This document shows positions 42,995-52,244 of a DNA stretch of 64,000 bases, piece by piece. The stretch is from NCBI RefSeq assembly GCF_036946495.1, contig NZ_JAQIIX010000002.1:2046001-2110000 (forward strand), in the 5' to 3' direction. This DNA comes from Mycolicibacterium neoaurum. Lineage in GTDB: Bacteria > Actinomycetota > Actinomycetes > Mycobacteriales > Mycobacteriaceae. A model generated the notes under the pieces. That model did not search any database. It worked only from the letters and a program-made list of their open reading frames with translations, and was not told where the DNA came from. Each line of letters starts with the position of its first letter. Positions within the stretch are counted from its first letter, which is position 1. The position numbers were made by a program, and so were the translations under genes.

Positions 42995-45900
42995 ATGTTC
43001 GCCGAAAATCTTGATGACCAGCAGCGCCTGGCCGACCTCTACGCCACCGATCCCGAGTTCGCCGCCACGGCACCCGACCCCGCCATCGCCGACGCCGTCG
43101 CCGCACCCGGGATGCGCCTGCCCGAGATCGTCCGCACCGTCCTGACCGGATACGCAGACCGGCCCGCGCTCGGCAGCCGTGCCGTCCAACTGGTCACCGA
43201 CGATGCCACCGGCCGCACCCGTACCGAGCTGCTGGGCCACTTCGAGACCATCACCTACGGCCAGCTGTGGGACCGGGTTCGTGCCGTCGCCAACGCGTGG
43301 TCCGATACCGTGCGCCCGGGTGACCGGGTTGCCATCCTCGGTTTCGGCAGCGTCGACTTCACGGTCATCGACATCGCCCTGACCCAGCTCGGGGCGGTCT
43401 CGGTCCCGCTGCAGACCAGTGCGACCGCCGCCGCTTTGGCTCCGATCGTCGCCGAGACCGAACCGGCGCTGATCGCCTCCGATGTGAACCACCTCGACGA
43501 CGCCGTGACGCTGGCGCTCGAGTCCGGTGTCCAGGCCGTGGTGGTCTTCGACCAGAACCCCGCCGTCGACGACGATCGCGAGGCCATCGCCGCCGCCAAG
43601 ACCCGGCTCGACGGCCAGACCCTGGCGACCCTCGACGAGGTGATCGCCGCTGGGGCCGAGCGTGCCGACGTCGCGATTCCGCCGCAAGAGGGTGATCCGC
43701 TGGCACTGTTGATCTACACCTCCGGTAGCACCGGCGCACCCAAGGGCGCCATGTACCCCGAGAGCAAGGTCGCCGATATCTGGCGTCCGGCCGACAATTC
43801 GCACTGGGATGCCCGCCAGGGTCACGTTCCGGCGATCGTGTTGAGCTTCATGCCGATGAGCCACGTCATGGGACGCGGCATCCTGTACGCATCGCTGGCC
43901 AGCGGCGGCGTGGTCAACTTCGCCGCTCGTGCCGATCTGTCCACCCTCCTGGAAGATCTGGCCCTGACCCGGCCGACGCAGCTCAACTTCGTCCCCCGGG
44001 TGTGGGACATGCTGTTCCAGGACTTTCAGAGCCGCGCCGCCCACGGCGGCTCCGAGGCCGGCATCCTCGACGATATGCGGACCAATCTGCTGGGTGGCCG
44101 TTACGTCAGCGCGCTGACCGGATCGGCGCCGATCTCCCCCGAACTCAAGGCGTGGGTCGAGCGGCTGCTGGATCTGCACCTGGTCGAGGGCTACGGCTCG
44201 ACCGAGGCAGGGGCGGTCTTCGTCGACGGTCAGATCAGCCGGCCGCCGGTGCTGGAGTACAAGCTGATCGATGTTCCCGAACTGGGCTATTACTCGACCG
44301 ATGTGCCGCATCCGCGCGGCGAGCTGCTGATCCGTTCCGAGCAGCTGTTCCCCGGCTACTACAAGCGGCCAGAGGTCACGGCGTCGGTGTTCGACGAGGA
44401 CGGTTTCTACCGGACCGGTGACATCGTCGCCGAGCTCGGTCCCGATCAGGTCGCCTACATCGACCGACGCAACAATGTGCTCAAGCTGTCGCAGGGCGAG
44501 TTCGTCACCGTCTCCAAGTTGGAAGCGGTGTTCAACACCGCGCCGTTGGTGCACCAGATCTACATCTACGGCAACAGTGCCCGCCCTTACCTGCTGGCCG
44601 TGGTCGTGCCCACCGACCCCAACGCCACCAAGGGCGAGATCGCGGATTCGCTGAAAACGGCGGCCCGCAAGGCCGATCTGCAGAGCTACGAGCTCCCGCG
44701 CGACTTCCTGGTCGAGACCACCCCGTTCAGTACCGAGAACGGGCTGCTGACCGGCATCAAGAAGCTGGCATGGCCGAAGCTGAAGGAGCGTTACGGCGCC
44801 GAGCTGGAGCAGCTCTACACCGATCTGGCCGATGGTCAGGCGGGTGAACTGCAGGCGCTGCGGGCCGCCGGTGCGGACGCGCCGGTGCTGGAGACCGTGG
44901 GCCGTGCCGCTGCGGCACTGCTCGGTGCCGCCAGCTCCGATATCGCACCCGACGTGCATTTCACCGATCTCGGTGGTGACTCGTTGTCGGCGTTGACATT
45001 CGGCAACCTGCTCGCCGATATCTTCGATGTCGAGGTGCCGGTCAGTGTGATCGTGGGTCCGACAGCGGATCTGGCCTCGATCGCCGCGCATATCGAGACG
45101 CAGCGGTCCGGTACGGGCCTGCGGCCGAGCTTCGCGTCCGTGCACGGCAAGGATGCCACGGTCGCCCGCGCCGCCGACCTGACACTCGACAAGTTCATCG
45201 ATGCCGAGACACTGGCAGCCGCGGGTGATCTCGGTGCACCGGCGACCAATGTGCGCACCGTCCTGCTGACCGGCGCCACCGGATTCCTCGGCCGCTACCT
45301 GGCCCTGGAATGGCTGGAGCGGATGGACCTGGTCGACGGCAAGGTGATCGCCCTGGTGCGGGCCCGCTCCGATGCCGAGGCACGCGCCCGACTGGATGCC
45401 ACATTCGACACCGGCGACCCGAAACTTGTTGCGCACTATCGGGAACTGGCAGACAAGCACCTGGAGGTGCTCGCCGGCGACAAGGGTGAGCACGATCTCG
45501 GGTTGGACCGGCAGACCTGGCAGCGGCTGGCCGACACGGTCGACCTGATCGTGGACCCGGCGGCCCTGGTGAACCACGTGCTGCCCTACAGCGAACTGTT
45601 CGGGCCCAATGCCCTTGGCACCGCTGAGCTGATCCGCGTCGCGTTGACCAGCCGGATCAAACCGTTCGTCTACGTCTCGACCATCGGTGTCGGGGCCGGC
45701 ATCGAGCCGGGACGGTTCGTCGAAGACGCCGACATCCGCGAGATCAGCGCCACCCGGGTGCTCGACGACAGCTATGCCAACGGATACGGGGCCAGCAAGT
45801 GGGCGGGCGAGGTGCTGCTCCGCGAGGCGCACGAGCAGTTCGGGCTCCCGGTCTCGGTGTTCCGCTGCGACATGATCCTTGCCGACACCAGCTACGCCGG

Positions 45901-46444
45901 TCAGCTCAACCTGCCGGACATGTTCACCAGGATGATGCTCAGCCTGGTGGCCACCGGCATCGCCCCGAAGTCGTTCAATCAGCTTGACGCCCAGGGTAAT
46001 CGGCAGCGCAGTCACTATGACGGCCTGCCGGTCGAGTTCATCGCAGAAGCCATCTCGACCCTTGGCGCCGGTGTCACCGACGGGTTCGAGACCTACCACG
46101 TGATGAACCCGCACGATGACGGCCTCGGCCTCGACGAGTTCGTCGACTGGCTCATCGAGGCGGGACACCCGATCCGTCACATCGACGACTACCAGGCGTG
46201 GTTCGAGCAGTTCGGTGCCACCTTGCGGACGTTGCCGGACCGGCAACGGCAGGCCTCACTGCTGCCGCTTCTGCACAACTACACCACCCCGGGCCTGCCG
46301 GTGAACGGTGCCATGGCACCCACCGATGTGTTCCGCACCGCGGTGCAGGAGGCGAAAATCGGTCCGGACAAGGATATTCCGCATGTCAGCAAGGACGTGA
46401 TCGTCAAGTACATCACCGACCTGCAGCTGCTCGGCCTGCTGTAA
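42995..46444 (+). CDS. car: Carboxylic acid reductase (FadD9-type, A-PCP-R)
   Basis: 1149-aa multidomain enzyme reducing carboxylic acids to aldehydes with ATP and NADPH. The adenylation domain has LLIYTSGSTGAPKGAMYPE (about 238-256) and YGSTEAG. The carrier domain has S663 in DLGGDSLSAL, which must be phosphopantetheinylated. The reductase domain has the NADPH motif LLTGATGFLGRYL (about 755) and catalytic Tyr/Lys in YGASKWAGE (about 931/935). Full length. GAGGAAG supports the ATG; a GTG three bases upstream is possible. No PPTase gene is in the window. Stop-to-stop convergent with the next gene. Confidence 0.95.
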   Translation: MFAENLDDQQRLADLYATDPEFAATAPDPAIADAVAAPGMRLPEIVRTVLTGYADRPALGSRAVQLVTDDATGRTRTELLGHFETITYGQLWDRVRAVANAWSDTVRPGDRVAILGFGSVDFTVIDIALTQLGAVSVPLQTSATAAALAPIVAETEPALIASDVNHLDDAVTLALESGVQAVVVFDQNPAVDDDREAIAAAKTRLDGQTLATLDEVIAAGAERADVAIPPQEGDPLALLIYTSGSTGAPKGAMYPESKVADIWRPADNSHWDARQGHVPAIVLSFMPMSHVMGRGILYASLASGGVVNFAARADLSTLLEDLALTRPTQLNFVPRVWDMLFQDFQSRAAHGGSEAGILDDMRTNLLGGRYVSALTGSAPISPELKAWVERLLDLHLVEGYGSTEAGAVFVDGQISRPPVLEYKLIDVPELGYYSTDVPHPRGELLIRSEQLFPGYYKRPEVTASVFDEDGFYRTGDIVAELGPDQVAYIDRRNNVLKLSQGEFVTVSKLEAVFNTAPLVHQIYIYGNSARPYLLAVVVPTDPNATKGEIADSLKTAARKADLQSYELPRDFLVETTPFSTENGLLTGIKKLAWPKLKERYGAELEQLYTDLADGQAGELQALRAAGADAPVLETVGRAAAALLGAASSDIAPDVHFTDLGGDSLSALTFGNLLADIFDVEVPVSVIVGPTADLASIAAHIETQRSGTGLRPSFASVHGKDATVARAADLTLDKFIDAETLAAAGDLGAPATNVRTVLLTGATGFLGRYLALEWLERMDLVDGKVIALVRARSDAEARARLDATFDTGDPKLVAHYRELADKHLEVLAGDKGEHDLGLDRQTWQRLADTVDLIVDPAALVNHVLPYSELFGPNALGTAELIRVALTSRIKPFVYVSTIGVGAGIEPGRFVEDADIREISATRVLDDSYANGYGASKWAGEVLLREAHEQFGLPVSVFRCDMILADTSYAGQLNLPDMFTRMMLSLVATGIAPKSFNQLDAQGNRQRSHYDGLPVEFIAEAISTLGAGVTDGFETYHVMNPHDDGLGLDEFVDWLIEAGHPIRHIDDYQAWFEQFGATLRTLPDRQRQASLLPLLHNYTTPGLPVNGAMAPTDVFRTAVQEAKIGPDKDIPHVSKDVIVKYITDLQLLGLL

Positions 46445-46846
46445 TCAGGCCTGCCAGGCGGCCCAGTGGTGGACTTTGATCGCCACCACTGGGCCGTCGA
46501 GTGCGGTGCGCTCGTACTGGGTGTACTTCGCGCGGAGCAGCCCGTATCCGATGGCCATCTGTTCGCCGTCGTGATGCACGGTGGCCGTGCCGTCGGCGCG
46601 CACCCACCACAGCTGCGACCAGTCGTCGTCGTAATGATCGACCAGCAGGCTCACTCGCGGGTTCACCTCGATATTGGCCAATCTGCGCAGACGCTGCGTC
46701 GACTTCCGCTTGGCGTCGACCGCCGTGTACACCGTGTCGCCGTCGACGGCGAACACCACCGGAACCAGATGCGGGACCCCATGATCGTCGGCGGTGGACA
46801 GGGCGGCGACGGGTGCAGCCGAGAACAGTTCGGCAGGTTCAGCCAT
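46445..46846 (-). CDS. PPOX-class F420-dependent oxidoreductase (Rv0121c/TIGR03668-like)
   Basis: 133-aa split beta-barrel flavin/deazaflavin-binding protein: [43 protein letters not shown] (phosphate-binding basic stretch) and [14 protein letters not shown] are characteristic (quoted in part). Cytosolic homodimer expected. The last 17 codons encode one side of a strong hairpin. Electron acceptor unknown. Confidence 0.85.
   Translation of the reverse strand: MAEPAELFSAAPVAALSTADDHGVPHLVPVVFAVDGDTVYTAVDAKRKSTQRLRRLANIEVNPRVSLLVDHYDDDWSQLWWVRADGTATVHHDGEQMAIGYGLLRAKYTQYERTALDGPVVAIKVHHWAAWQA
46459..46496. terminator. Terminator hairpin embedded in the PPOX coding end
   Basis: Perfect 14-bp GC-rich stem (46459-46472 with 46483-46496), 10-nt loop, beginning 15 bp after the car stop codon but lying within the convergent coding sequence. 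It probably terminates car, and may act on the PPOX mRNA as well. Confidence 0.7.
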
Positions 46847-46941
46847 TCTTCGATGGTAGAACCCGGTAGCGTCGGACCTCGTTCACCGAGATGTCAGCTC
46901 ACCGACACCAACTGGTCGTCTGCCCATCGGAAGGTTCGCGC

Positions 46942-48063
46942 ATGAGGATTTCGATGTTCGGTCCCACTGCTGTGGCTGTGCTCCTGGCCGCCGGGTTGGT
47001 CGCCTGCGCACCACCGGAGAAGGACCAGGCCACCGACGGCGGTGGAAGCGATGCCCGCACCGCCACCTCGGCAGCCGATTTCGGCGGTATGGACGGTCTG
47101 GTCGAGGCGGCCAAGGCCGAGGGCGAACTCAACGTCATCGCCCTGCCCGACGACTGGGCCAACTACGGTCAGATCATCAAGACCTTCGGTGACAAGTACG
47201 GCATCAAGGTGAATTCGGCCCAACCCGGCGCCAGCAGCCAGGAGGAGATCAACGCCGCCGAACAGCAGAAGGGCCGCAGCACCGCACCGGATGTCTTCGA
47301 TCTCGGGCAGTCGGTGGCCTTGGCCAACACCGACAAGTTCGCGCCGTACAAGGTCGAGCACTTCGCCGAGATCTCGGACTCCTTCAAGCATCCGGACGGT
47401 CTGTGGGTCAACGACTACGGCGGCTACATGTCCATCGGCTACGACTCCACCAAGGTACCCACCATCGTCGGTGTCGACGATCTGCTCAAGCCCGAGTTCG
47501 CCGGCAAGGTGGCTCTCAACGGTGACCCGACCCAGGCCGGGGCCGCATTCTCCGGTGTGATGATGGTCGCCGTGTCACAGGGCGGATCACCCGATGACAT
47601 CGCCCCCGGTGTGGAGTTCTTCCGGAAACTCAACGAGGCGGGCAACTTCCTACCCGTCGACCCCACCCCGGCCACGATCGCCTCCGGGCAGACACCGGTG
47701 GTGCTGGATTGGGACTACCTCAATGTCGCACAGTCCAAGAAGGTTCCGGGCTGGAAGGTCGTCATCCCGCCCAACGCGGCCGTGGCGGGCTACTACTTCC
47801 AGGCCATCAACAAAGATGCGCCGCATCCCGCGGCGGCACGGTTGTGGCAGGAGTTCCTGTACAGCGACGAGGGGCAGAACCTGTACCTCGCCGGTGGAGC
47901 ACGGCCGGTTCGCGCGGACTGGATGGTCACCCACGGCACCATCGACCGCGAAACCTATGGCACCCTCCCGCCGGTCGACGGTGCGGCCACCTTCGTCAGC
48001 GTCGAGCAGAACGAGGCGGCGACGAAGTATCTGGAAGCCAACTGGGCCAAGGCCATCGGCTGA
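46942..48063 (+). CDS. ABC importer substrate-binding lipoprotein (PotD/AfuA/phosphonate type)
   Basis: 373-aa lipoprotein with lipobox LVAC (C22). The mature type II binding fold shows GELNVIALPDDWANYGQIIKTFGDKYGI, PDVFDLGQSVALANTDKFAPYKVE and LWVNDYGGYMSIGYDS (given in part), as in the SBP_bac_6/8 group that binds Fe(III), polyamines, thiamine or 2-aminoethylphosphonate. CGGAAGG precedes the ATG. First gene of a four-gene importer. The ligand cannot be assigned. Confidence 0.82.
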   Translation: MRISMFGPTAVAVLLAAGLVACAPPEKDQATDGGGSDARTATSAADFGGMDGLVEAAKAEGELNVIALPDDWANYGQIIKTFGDKYGIKVNSAQPGASSQEEINAAEQQKGRSTAPDVFDLGQSVALANTDKFAPYKVEHFAEISDSFKHPDGLWVNDYGGYMSIGYDSTKVPTIVGVDDLLKPEFAGKVALNGDPTQAGAAFSGVMMVAVSQGGSPDDIAPGVEFFRKLNEAGNFLPVDPTPATIASGQTPVVLDWDYLNVAQSKKVPGWKVVIPPNAAVAGYYFQAINKDAPHPAAARLWQEFLYSDEGQNLYLAGGARPVRADWMVTHGTIDRETYGTLPPVDGAATFVSVEQNEAATKYLEANWAKAIG

Positions 48064-48066
48064 GAA

Positions 48067-48909
48067 GTGCGGTATCTCCGCCAGGCCCTGCCGCTGCTGC
48101 CGTTCCTGGCAGTGGTCACGGTCTTCCTGCTCATCCCGACCGTGACGGTCATCGTCAACGCCTTCGTCGTGGACGGCAGGTTCTCCTTGGAACTGGTCGG
48201 CGCACTGTTCGGTCAGGCACCGTTGACCGCGCTGGTGCGCAGCCTGGTGCTCTCGGGTGTGAGCGCACTGATCGGTGCGTTCGGCGGGGCGGTGCTGGCC
48301 TGGCTGATCCTGAGCAGTCCGCCGCGCTCGTTGATCCGGCGCGCCGTCCTGGCGCTGAGCAGCGTGCTGGCCCAGTTCGGAGGCGTGGCACTGGCTTTCG
48401 CATTCCTGGCCACGGTCGGCATCAACGGCGTGCTCACCCTGTGGTTACAGCACCTGCTGAGTGTGAACATCGCGCCGGGGGCTTGGTTGTACAGCCTGCC
48501 GGGCTTGATCCTGGTCTACACCTACTTCCAGATCCCGCTGATGGTCATCGTGTTCCTGCCCGCCCTGGAGGGACTCCGTGCGCAGTGGCGTGAGGCCGCG
48601 GTGAGCCTGGGGGCGAGCACCTGGCAGTACTGGCGCGAGGTGGCGTTGCCGCTGTTGACGCCGGCCTTCCTGGGCTCGACGCTGCTGTTGTTCGCCAACG
48701 CCTTCGCCGCGTATGCGACCGCGGCGGCGTTGGTCAGTCAGGGCAGTCCGATTGTGCCGCTGTTGATCCGGGTGGCGTTGACCAGTGAGGTGGTGCTCGG
48801 GCAGGCCGGGCTGGCCTACGCGCTCGCGTTGGAGATGGTCGTGGTGGTCGCCGTCGTGATGATCGCCTACAACCTGTTGGTGCGCAGGACCGCCCGGTGG
48901 TTGCGATGA
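48067..48909 (+). CDS. ABC transporter permease (PotB/CysT type)
   Basis: 280 aa, six TM helices, coupling loop LEGLRAQWREAAVSLGASTWQYWREVALPLL (EAA motif, in part). GTG start three bases after the binding-protein stop. The 3' end overlaps the next permease by ATGA. Confidence 0.9.
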   Translation: MRYLRQALPLLPFLAVVTVFLLIPTVTVIVNAFVVDGRFSLELVGALFGQAPLTALVRSLVLSGVSALIGAFGGAVLAWLILSSPPRSLIRRAVLALSSVLAQFGGVALAFAFLATVGINGVLTLWLQHLLSVNIAPGAWLYSLPGLILVYTYFQIPLMVIVFLPALEGLRAQWREAAVSLGASTWQYWREVALPLLTPAFLGSTLLLFANAFAAYATAAALVSQGSPIVPLLIRVALTSEVVLGQAGLAYALALEMVVVVAVVMIAYNLLVRRTARWLR

Positions 48910-49673
48910 CCCGACTCGTGCGCGTCGTGCTGTGGTTGGGCTTTGGTGCCTTCTTTCTGTTCCCGCTCTATGCGATGGCCGATTTCGCGACCCGTGACCC
49001 GTTCGGTGGCGGCCGCACCATGGCGGCGTGGGCGAATCTGGTTACCGACGAGGCCCTGTTGACCGCGATCGTCACCTCGCTGTTGCTCGCGGTGCTGACC
49101 GTGACGGCCATGCTGGCACTGCTGGTCCCCACCATGGTCTGGGTTCGGCTGCGCGCACCGTGGGCGAATCGGTTGGTGGAGTTCCTGTGCCTGCTGCCGT
49201 TGACGATTCCCGCGCTGGTGGTGGTCGTCGGTCTGCGCAATGTGTACCTGTGGGTGACCTACCTGCTCGGTGAGTCGGCGCTGACGCTGACCTTCGTCTA
49301 CATCGTGCTGGTGCTGCCGTTCGCCTACCGGGCGCTGGATTCGGCGCTGTCGGCGATCGACCTGCCGACGTTGTCGGAGGCGGCCCGGTCGTTGGGGGCC
49401 GGCTGGACGTCGACGATCGTGCGGGTCATCGTGCCCAATATCGGCACCGGCATCCTGTCGGCGGCCTTCATCTCGATCGCCGTGGTGCTCGGCGAGTACA
49501 CCGTGGCCTCACTATCCGGATTCCAGACGCTGCCGGTGCAGATCGTGGAACTCGGCCGAAGTGACGGCCCGACATCGGTGGCGGCATCGCTGGCCACGTT
49601 GATCTTCGGCTTCGGACTGCTGTTGGGGCTGTCGCTGCTGACCGGACGGAAGAGGCGGCGCGGACGCTCATGA
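48906..49673 (+). CDS. ABC transporter permease (PotC type)
   Basis: 255 aa, six TM helices, EAA loop IDLPTLSEAARSLGAGWTSTIVRVIVPNI (part). Start ATG overlaps the previous stop, and its own stop overlaps the ATPase start, so the whole operon is coupled. The C-terminus is basic (RKRRRG). Confidence 0.9.
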   Translation: MTRLVRVVLWLGFGAFFLFPLYAMADFATRDPFGGGRTMAAWANLVTDEALLTAIVTSLLLAVLTVTAMLALLVPTMVWVRLRAPWANRLVEFLCLLPLTIPALVVVVGLRNVYLWVTYLLGESALTLTFVYIVLVLPFAYRALDSALSAIDLPTLSEAARSLGAGWTSTIVRVIVPNIGTGILSAAFISIAVVLGEYTVASLSGFQTLPVQIVELGRSDGPTSVAASLATLIFGFGLLLGLSLLTGRKRRRGRS

Positions 49674-50701
49674 GTGTGGCTGTTGAATTGCAGGAACTCA
49701 CACGCACTTTCGGGTCGGTCCGCGCCCTGGACGGGCTGAATCTGCGGATCGAACCGGGGGAGCTGGTGGCCCTGCTCGGGCCGTCGGGGTGTGGCAAAAC
49801 CACCGCGATGCGCATCCTGGCCGGCCTCGAGGAGGCGACGTCGGGAAAGGTGCTCATCGACGGCCGCGATATCAGCAGGGTCCCGGCGAACAAGCGCGAT
49901 ATGGGGATGGTTTTCCAGGCCTACAGCCTGTTCCCGCATCTGACGGTGCTCGACAACGTCGCCTTCGGTCTGAAGATGCGCGGGGTGGGCGCCGTCGAAC
50001 GACGTTCGCGGGCGGCCGAAATGCTGGAGCTGGTCGGGCTGTCAGCCCAGTCGGGACGCTATGCCGACGAGCTGTCCGGCGGTCAGCAGCAACGGGTGGC
50101 GCTGGCCCGTGCGCTGGCGGTGCGTCCGCGGGTGCTGCTGCTCGATGAGCCGCTCTCGGCGCTGGACGCCAAGGTGCGCACGCAGCTGCGTGATGAGATT
50201 CGCCGGGTGCAGCTGGAGGTGGGGACGACGACGCTGTTCGTCACCCACGATCAGGAGGAGGCGCTCGCCGTCGCCGACCGGGTCGGCGTGATGAACGCAG
50301 GTCGCCTGGAGCAACTCGCCGCCCCGGCCGAGCTGTACGCCCACCCGGCGACCCCGTTCGTCGCGGATTTCGTCGGGCTCAGCAACAAGGTGGCCGCCAC
50401 GGTGTCCGGTGGCACGGCCGGCTTGCTCGGCGTGAAGGTCCCCGCGCTGCCCGGATCGGTGGACGGAACGGGTGTGGCGATGGTGCGCCCTGAGTCGGTG
50501 ACCGTGCAGGCCGATCCGGCGGGTGAGGCGACGGTGGTCGCGGTGGCGTTCCTCGGCGCGATATCGCGGGTCAGCGTGACATTGGCAGACGGTGCGGCGC
50601 TCTATGCCCAGATGAACAGTTCGGCGGCACGGGCTTTCGCGCCGGGCGATCGGGTCACCGTGGGGCTTGAGCCGGGCGGCGTGCTCGTCATCGAAGGGTA
50701 G
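49670..50701 (+). CDS. ABC transporter ATP-binding protein (PotA/FbpC type)
   Basis: 343 aa: Walker A GPSGCGKTT (37-45), signature LSGGQQQRVALARAL, Walker B LLLDEPLSALDAKVR, H-loop LFVTHDQEEA, then a C-terminal TOBE domain (VAMVRPESVTVQ) as in iron, polyamine, sulfate and maltose importers. Last gene of the operon, ending before a small terminator. Confidence 0.92.
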   Translation: MSVAVELQELTRTFGSVRALDGLNLRIEPGELVALLGPSGCGKTTAMRILAGLEEATSGKVLIDGRDISRVPANKRDMGMVFQAYSLFPHLTVLDNVAFGLKMRGVGAVERRSRAAEMLELVGLSAQSGRYADELSGGQQQRVALARALAVRPRVLLLDEPLSALDAKVRTQLRDEIRRVQLEVGTTTLFVTHDQEEALAVADRVGVMNAGRLEQLAAPAELYAHPATPFVADFVGLSNKVAATVSGGTAGLLGVKVPALPGSVDGTGVAMVRPESVTVQADPAGEATVVAVAFLGAISRVSVTLADGAALYAQMNSSAARAFAPGDRVTVGLEPGGVLVIEG

Positions 50702-50702
50702 G

Positions 50703-50718
50703 GGCCTAAGGGTAGGCC
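50703..50718. terminator. Short terminator hairpin between convergent genes
   Basis: GGCCTA-AGGG-TAGGCC, 6-bp stem immediately after the ATPase stop and 5 bp before the convergent phosphoribosyltransferase stop. Confidence 0.5.
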
Positions 50719-50723
50719 GCGGG

Positions 50724-51290
50724 TCAGACGGCCTTGACCGGGTCGATACCCAGATCCCGGTAGGTGACCAGCGCCGCGAAGGGCACCCCGAGACCGCCGA
50801 ACAGGTCAGCCGCGACATCACCGCGATCGACCATCGGGATCACCCCGGTGACCATCACCCCGACCTCCAACACGCGGTCATAGGCCTTCTTGGTCGATCC
50901 GCCGGTGCTGATCACATCGTCGACCAGCAGAACCCGGTCACCTGGGGAGAGGCGGGTGCCCTCGATCCACTGCTCGCGGCCGCGTTGTTTCTGTTCCTTG
51001 CGGACCGAGAACCAGGCCGCTCCGGTGACCATCGCGATGCCGTGGGCCAGCGGATCGGCACCCATCGTCAGTCCGCCGACCGCGTCGAACTCGATACCGT
51101 GCGCGGCTGCCAGGTCGGCGACGGCACGGCTGACGGTGGTGAGCCGCTCACCGTTGTCGATGGCGTGCTTGCCGTCGATGTAGTCGTGGCTCAGCTGGCC
51201 GCTCACCAGCTTGAACGGCTCCTCGCGCCGCTCGTGGGCTCGGGTGCGAATGAGATCGAAGGCGGCCTGCCAGCTGTCCGGACGTTGCAT
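50724..51290 (-). CDS. Orotate phosphoribosyltransferase-like protein
   Basis: 188-aa type I PRTase. The PRPP loop VLLVDDVISTGGST and an OPRT-like hood (KLVSGQLSHDYIDGKHAID; GLTMGADPLAHGIAMVTG) match orotate PRTases, although other pyr genes are absent nearby. It may be pyrE itself or a paralogue. ATG preceded by TACGAT (51297-51302) with a 6-nt gap: leaderless. Confidence 0.82.
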   Translation of the reverse strand: MQRPDSWQAAFDLIRTRAHERREEPFKLVSGQLSHDYIDGKHAIDNGERLTTVSRAVADLAAAHGIEFDAVGGLTMGADPLAHGIAMVTGAAWFSVRKEQKQRGREQWIEGTRLSPGDRVLLVDDVISTGGSTKKAYDRVLEVGVMVTGVIPMVDRGDVAADLFGGLGVPFAALVTYRDLGIDPVKAV

Positions 51291-51296
51291 ACGGCG

Positions 51297-51302
51297 ATCG
51301 TA
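51297..51302 (-). promoter_or_regulatory. -10 element of leaderless PRTase gene
   Basis: TACGAT on the minus strand, six bases before the ATG. Confidence 0.45.
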
Positions 51303-51333
51303 TTGCACCGCGCCGGTGCGGTGGGAGAACGGC

Positions 51334-52137
51334 TCAGGCCCGCTGAGCCCGGCGCGTCAATTCCACTGCGGCCGCACGCAACTCGCCGATGGCATCGATG
51401 GGCTTGAGGTAACCGGCCCTGGTGTAGGCGATGCCGCGGGGTGTGTCCACCCGCAAGTCGAGGCCGTATCGGTCGGCCCCGGTGCAGGTCGCGGCGGTGG
51501 CATCGGGATATCCGCCGAGGGCACGGGCCATGGCCGTCAGCGCATCGGCGTGGTCGGCGTTGAGGTGGGCGATGGCGCCCGCGGCGTGCGGCGCGACGGG
51601 GTCGGGTGCGGCGGCGGTGTAATCCGCCCCGGTGGTGGAATCCATCCGGCCGTAACCACCGACCCAGCGCACGCGCTGCACATCGAGCACCCACAACGTG
51701 AAATCGCTGTAGTCGATGTAGTACTTGGCGGCGGGTACCGCGTCGAGGTGGGCCTGCCGGGCGGCGTCCAGCGCGGCGCCGGTGGGCCGGGTGACCACAC
51801 CGGCCAGCGTGATGCGACCCGATGCCAGCGGATCGTCCGGGGCCTCCGGCGCCACGATGGCAATACTCGCCCGCTGGTCACCGGCGAGGTTGCGGCCGTG
51901 TTCGGCGAGGTTGGACACGCACAGCACCGGTGCGCCCTCGTGCAGACCGTAGGTGACGAAGGATGCCCACGGATCACCTTCGGCGGTCAGGGTGGCCAGT
52001 GTTGCGGTGTTGGTGGACGCCGCGATGGTGCGCGCCTCCTCCGCAGCCGACGGACGGGTGGCGTCGCTCACCGGGGCCGTCGGTGGCGGGATCGACGGGG
52101 CATCCCCCGGATCGCCATGGTCGCGCAGATCAGCCAT
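51334..52137 (-). CDS. HugZ-like pyridoxamine-oxidase-fold protein with DUF2470 domain
   Basis: 267 aa. An N-terminal split barrel (TIAASTNTATLATLTAEGDPWASFVTY, in part) resembles FMN or haem-binding PNPOx-like proteins. The C-terminal DUF2470 domain has the hallmark AIAHLNADHADALTAMA. HugZ relatives degrade haem for iron; this one could bind haem or flavin. TATGGT (52144-52149) six bases before the ATG marks a leaderless start. The longer open frame has no signal. Confidence 0.82.
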   Translation of the reverse strand: MADLRDHGDPGDAPSIPPPTAPVSDATRPSAAEEARTIAASTNTATLATLTAEGDPWASFVTYGLHEGAPVLCVSNLAEHGRNLAGDQRASIAIVAPEAPDDPLASGRITLAGVVTRPTGAALDAARQAHLDAVPAAKYYIDYSDFTLWVLDVQRVRWVGGYGRMDSTTGADYTAAAPDPVAPHAAGAIAHLNADHADALTAMARALGGYPDATAATCTGADRYGLDLRVDTPRGIAYTRAGYLKPIDAIGELRAAAVELTRRAQRA

Positions 52138-52143
52138 AGCGGC

Positions 52144-52149
52144 ACCATA
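52144..52149 (-). promoter_or_regulatory. -10 element of leaderless HugZ-like gene
   Basis: TATGGT with a 6-nt gap to the ATG. Confidence 0.45.
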
Positions 52150-52244
52150 CCGAAAGGCCGGCCGGGTGTACGTGGACGCACAGTCGGGTACGAGGGTGGA
52201 AGGGGACGGCATCCGGGCCGCCCCGCGACTACGTTGGAGAAGCG

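Noticed and set aside
42719..46246. Antisense open frame of about 1175 codons opposite car
   Set aside because: It mirrors the carboxylic acid reductase codon phase in high-GC DNA; the low-complexity composition is typical of a shadow frame, whereas the plus-strand gene has full motifs.
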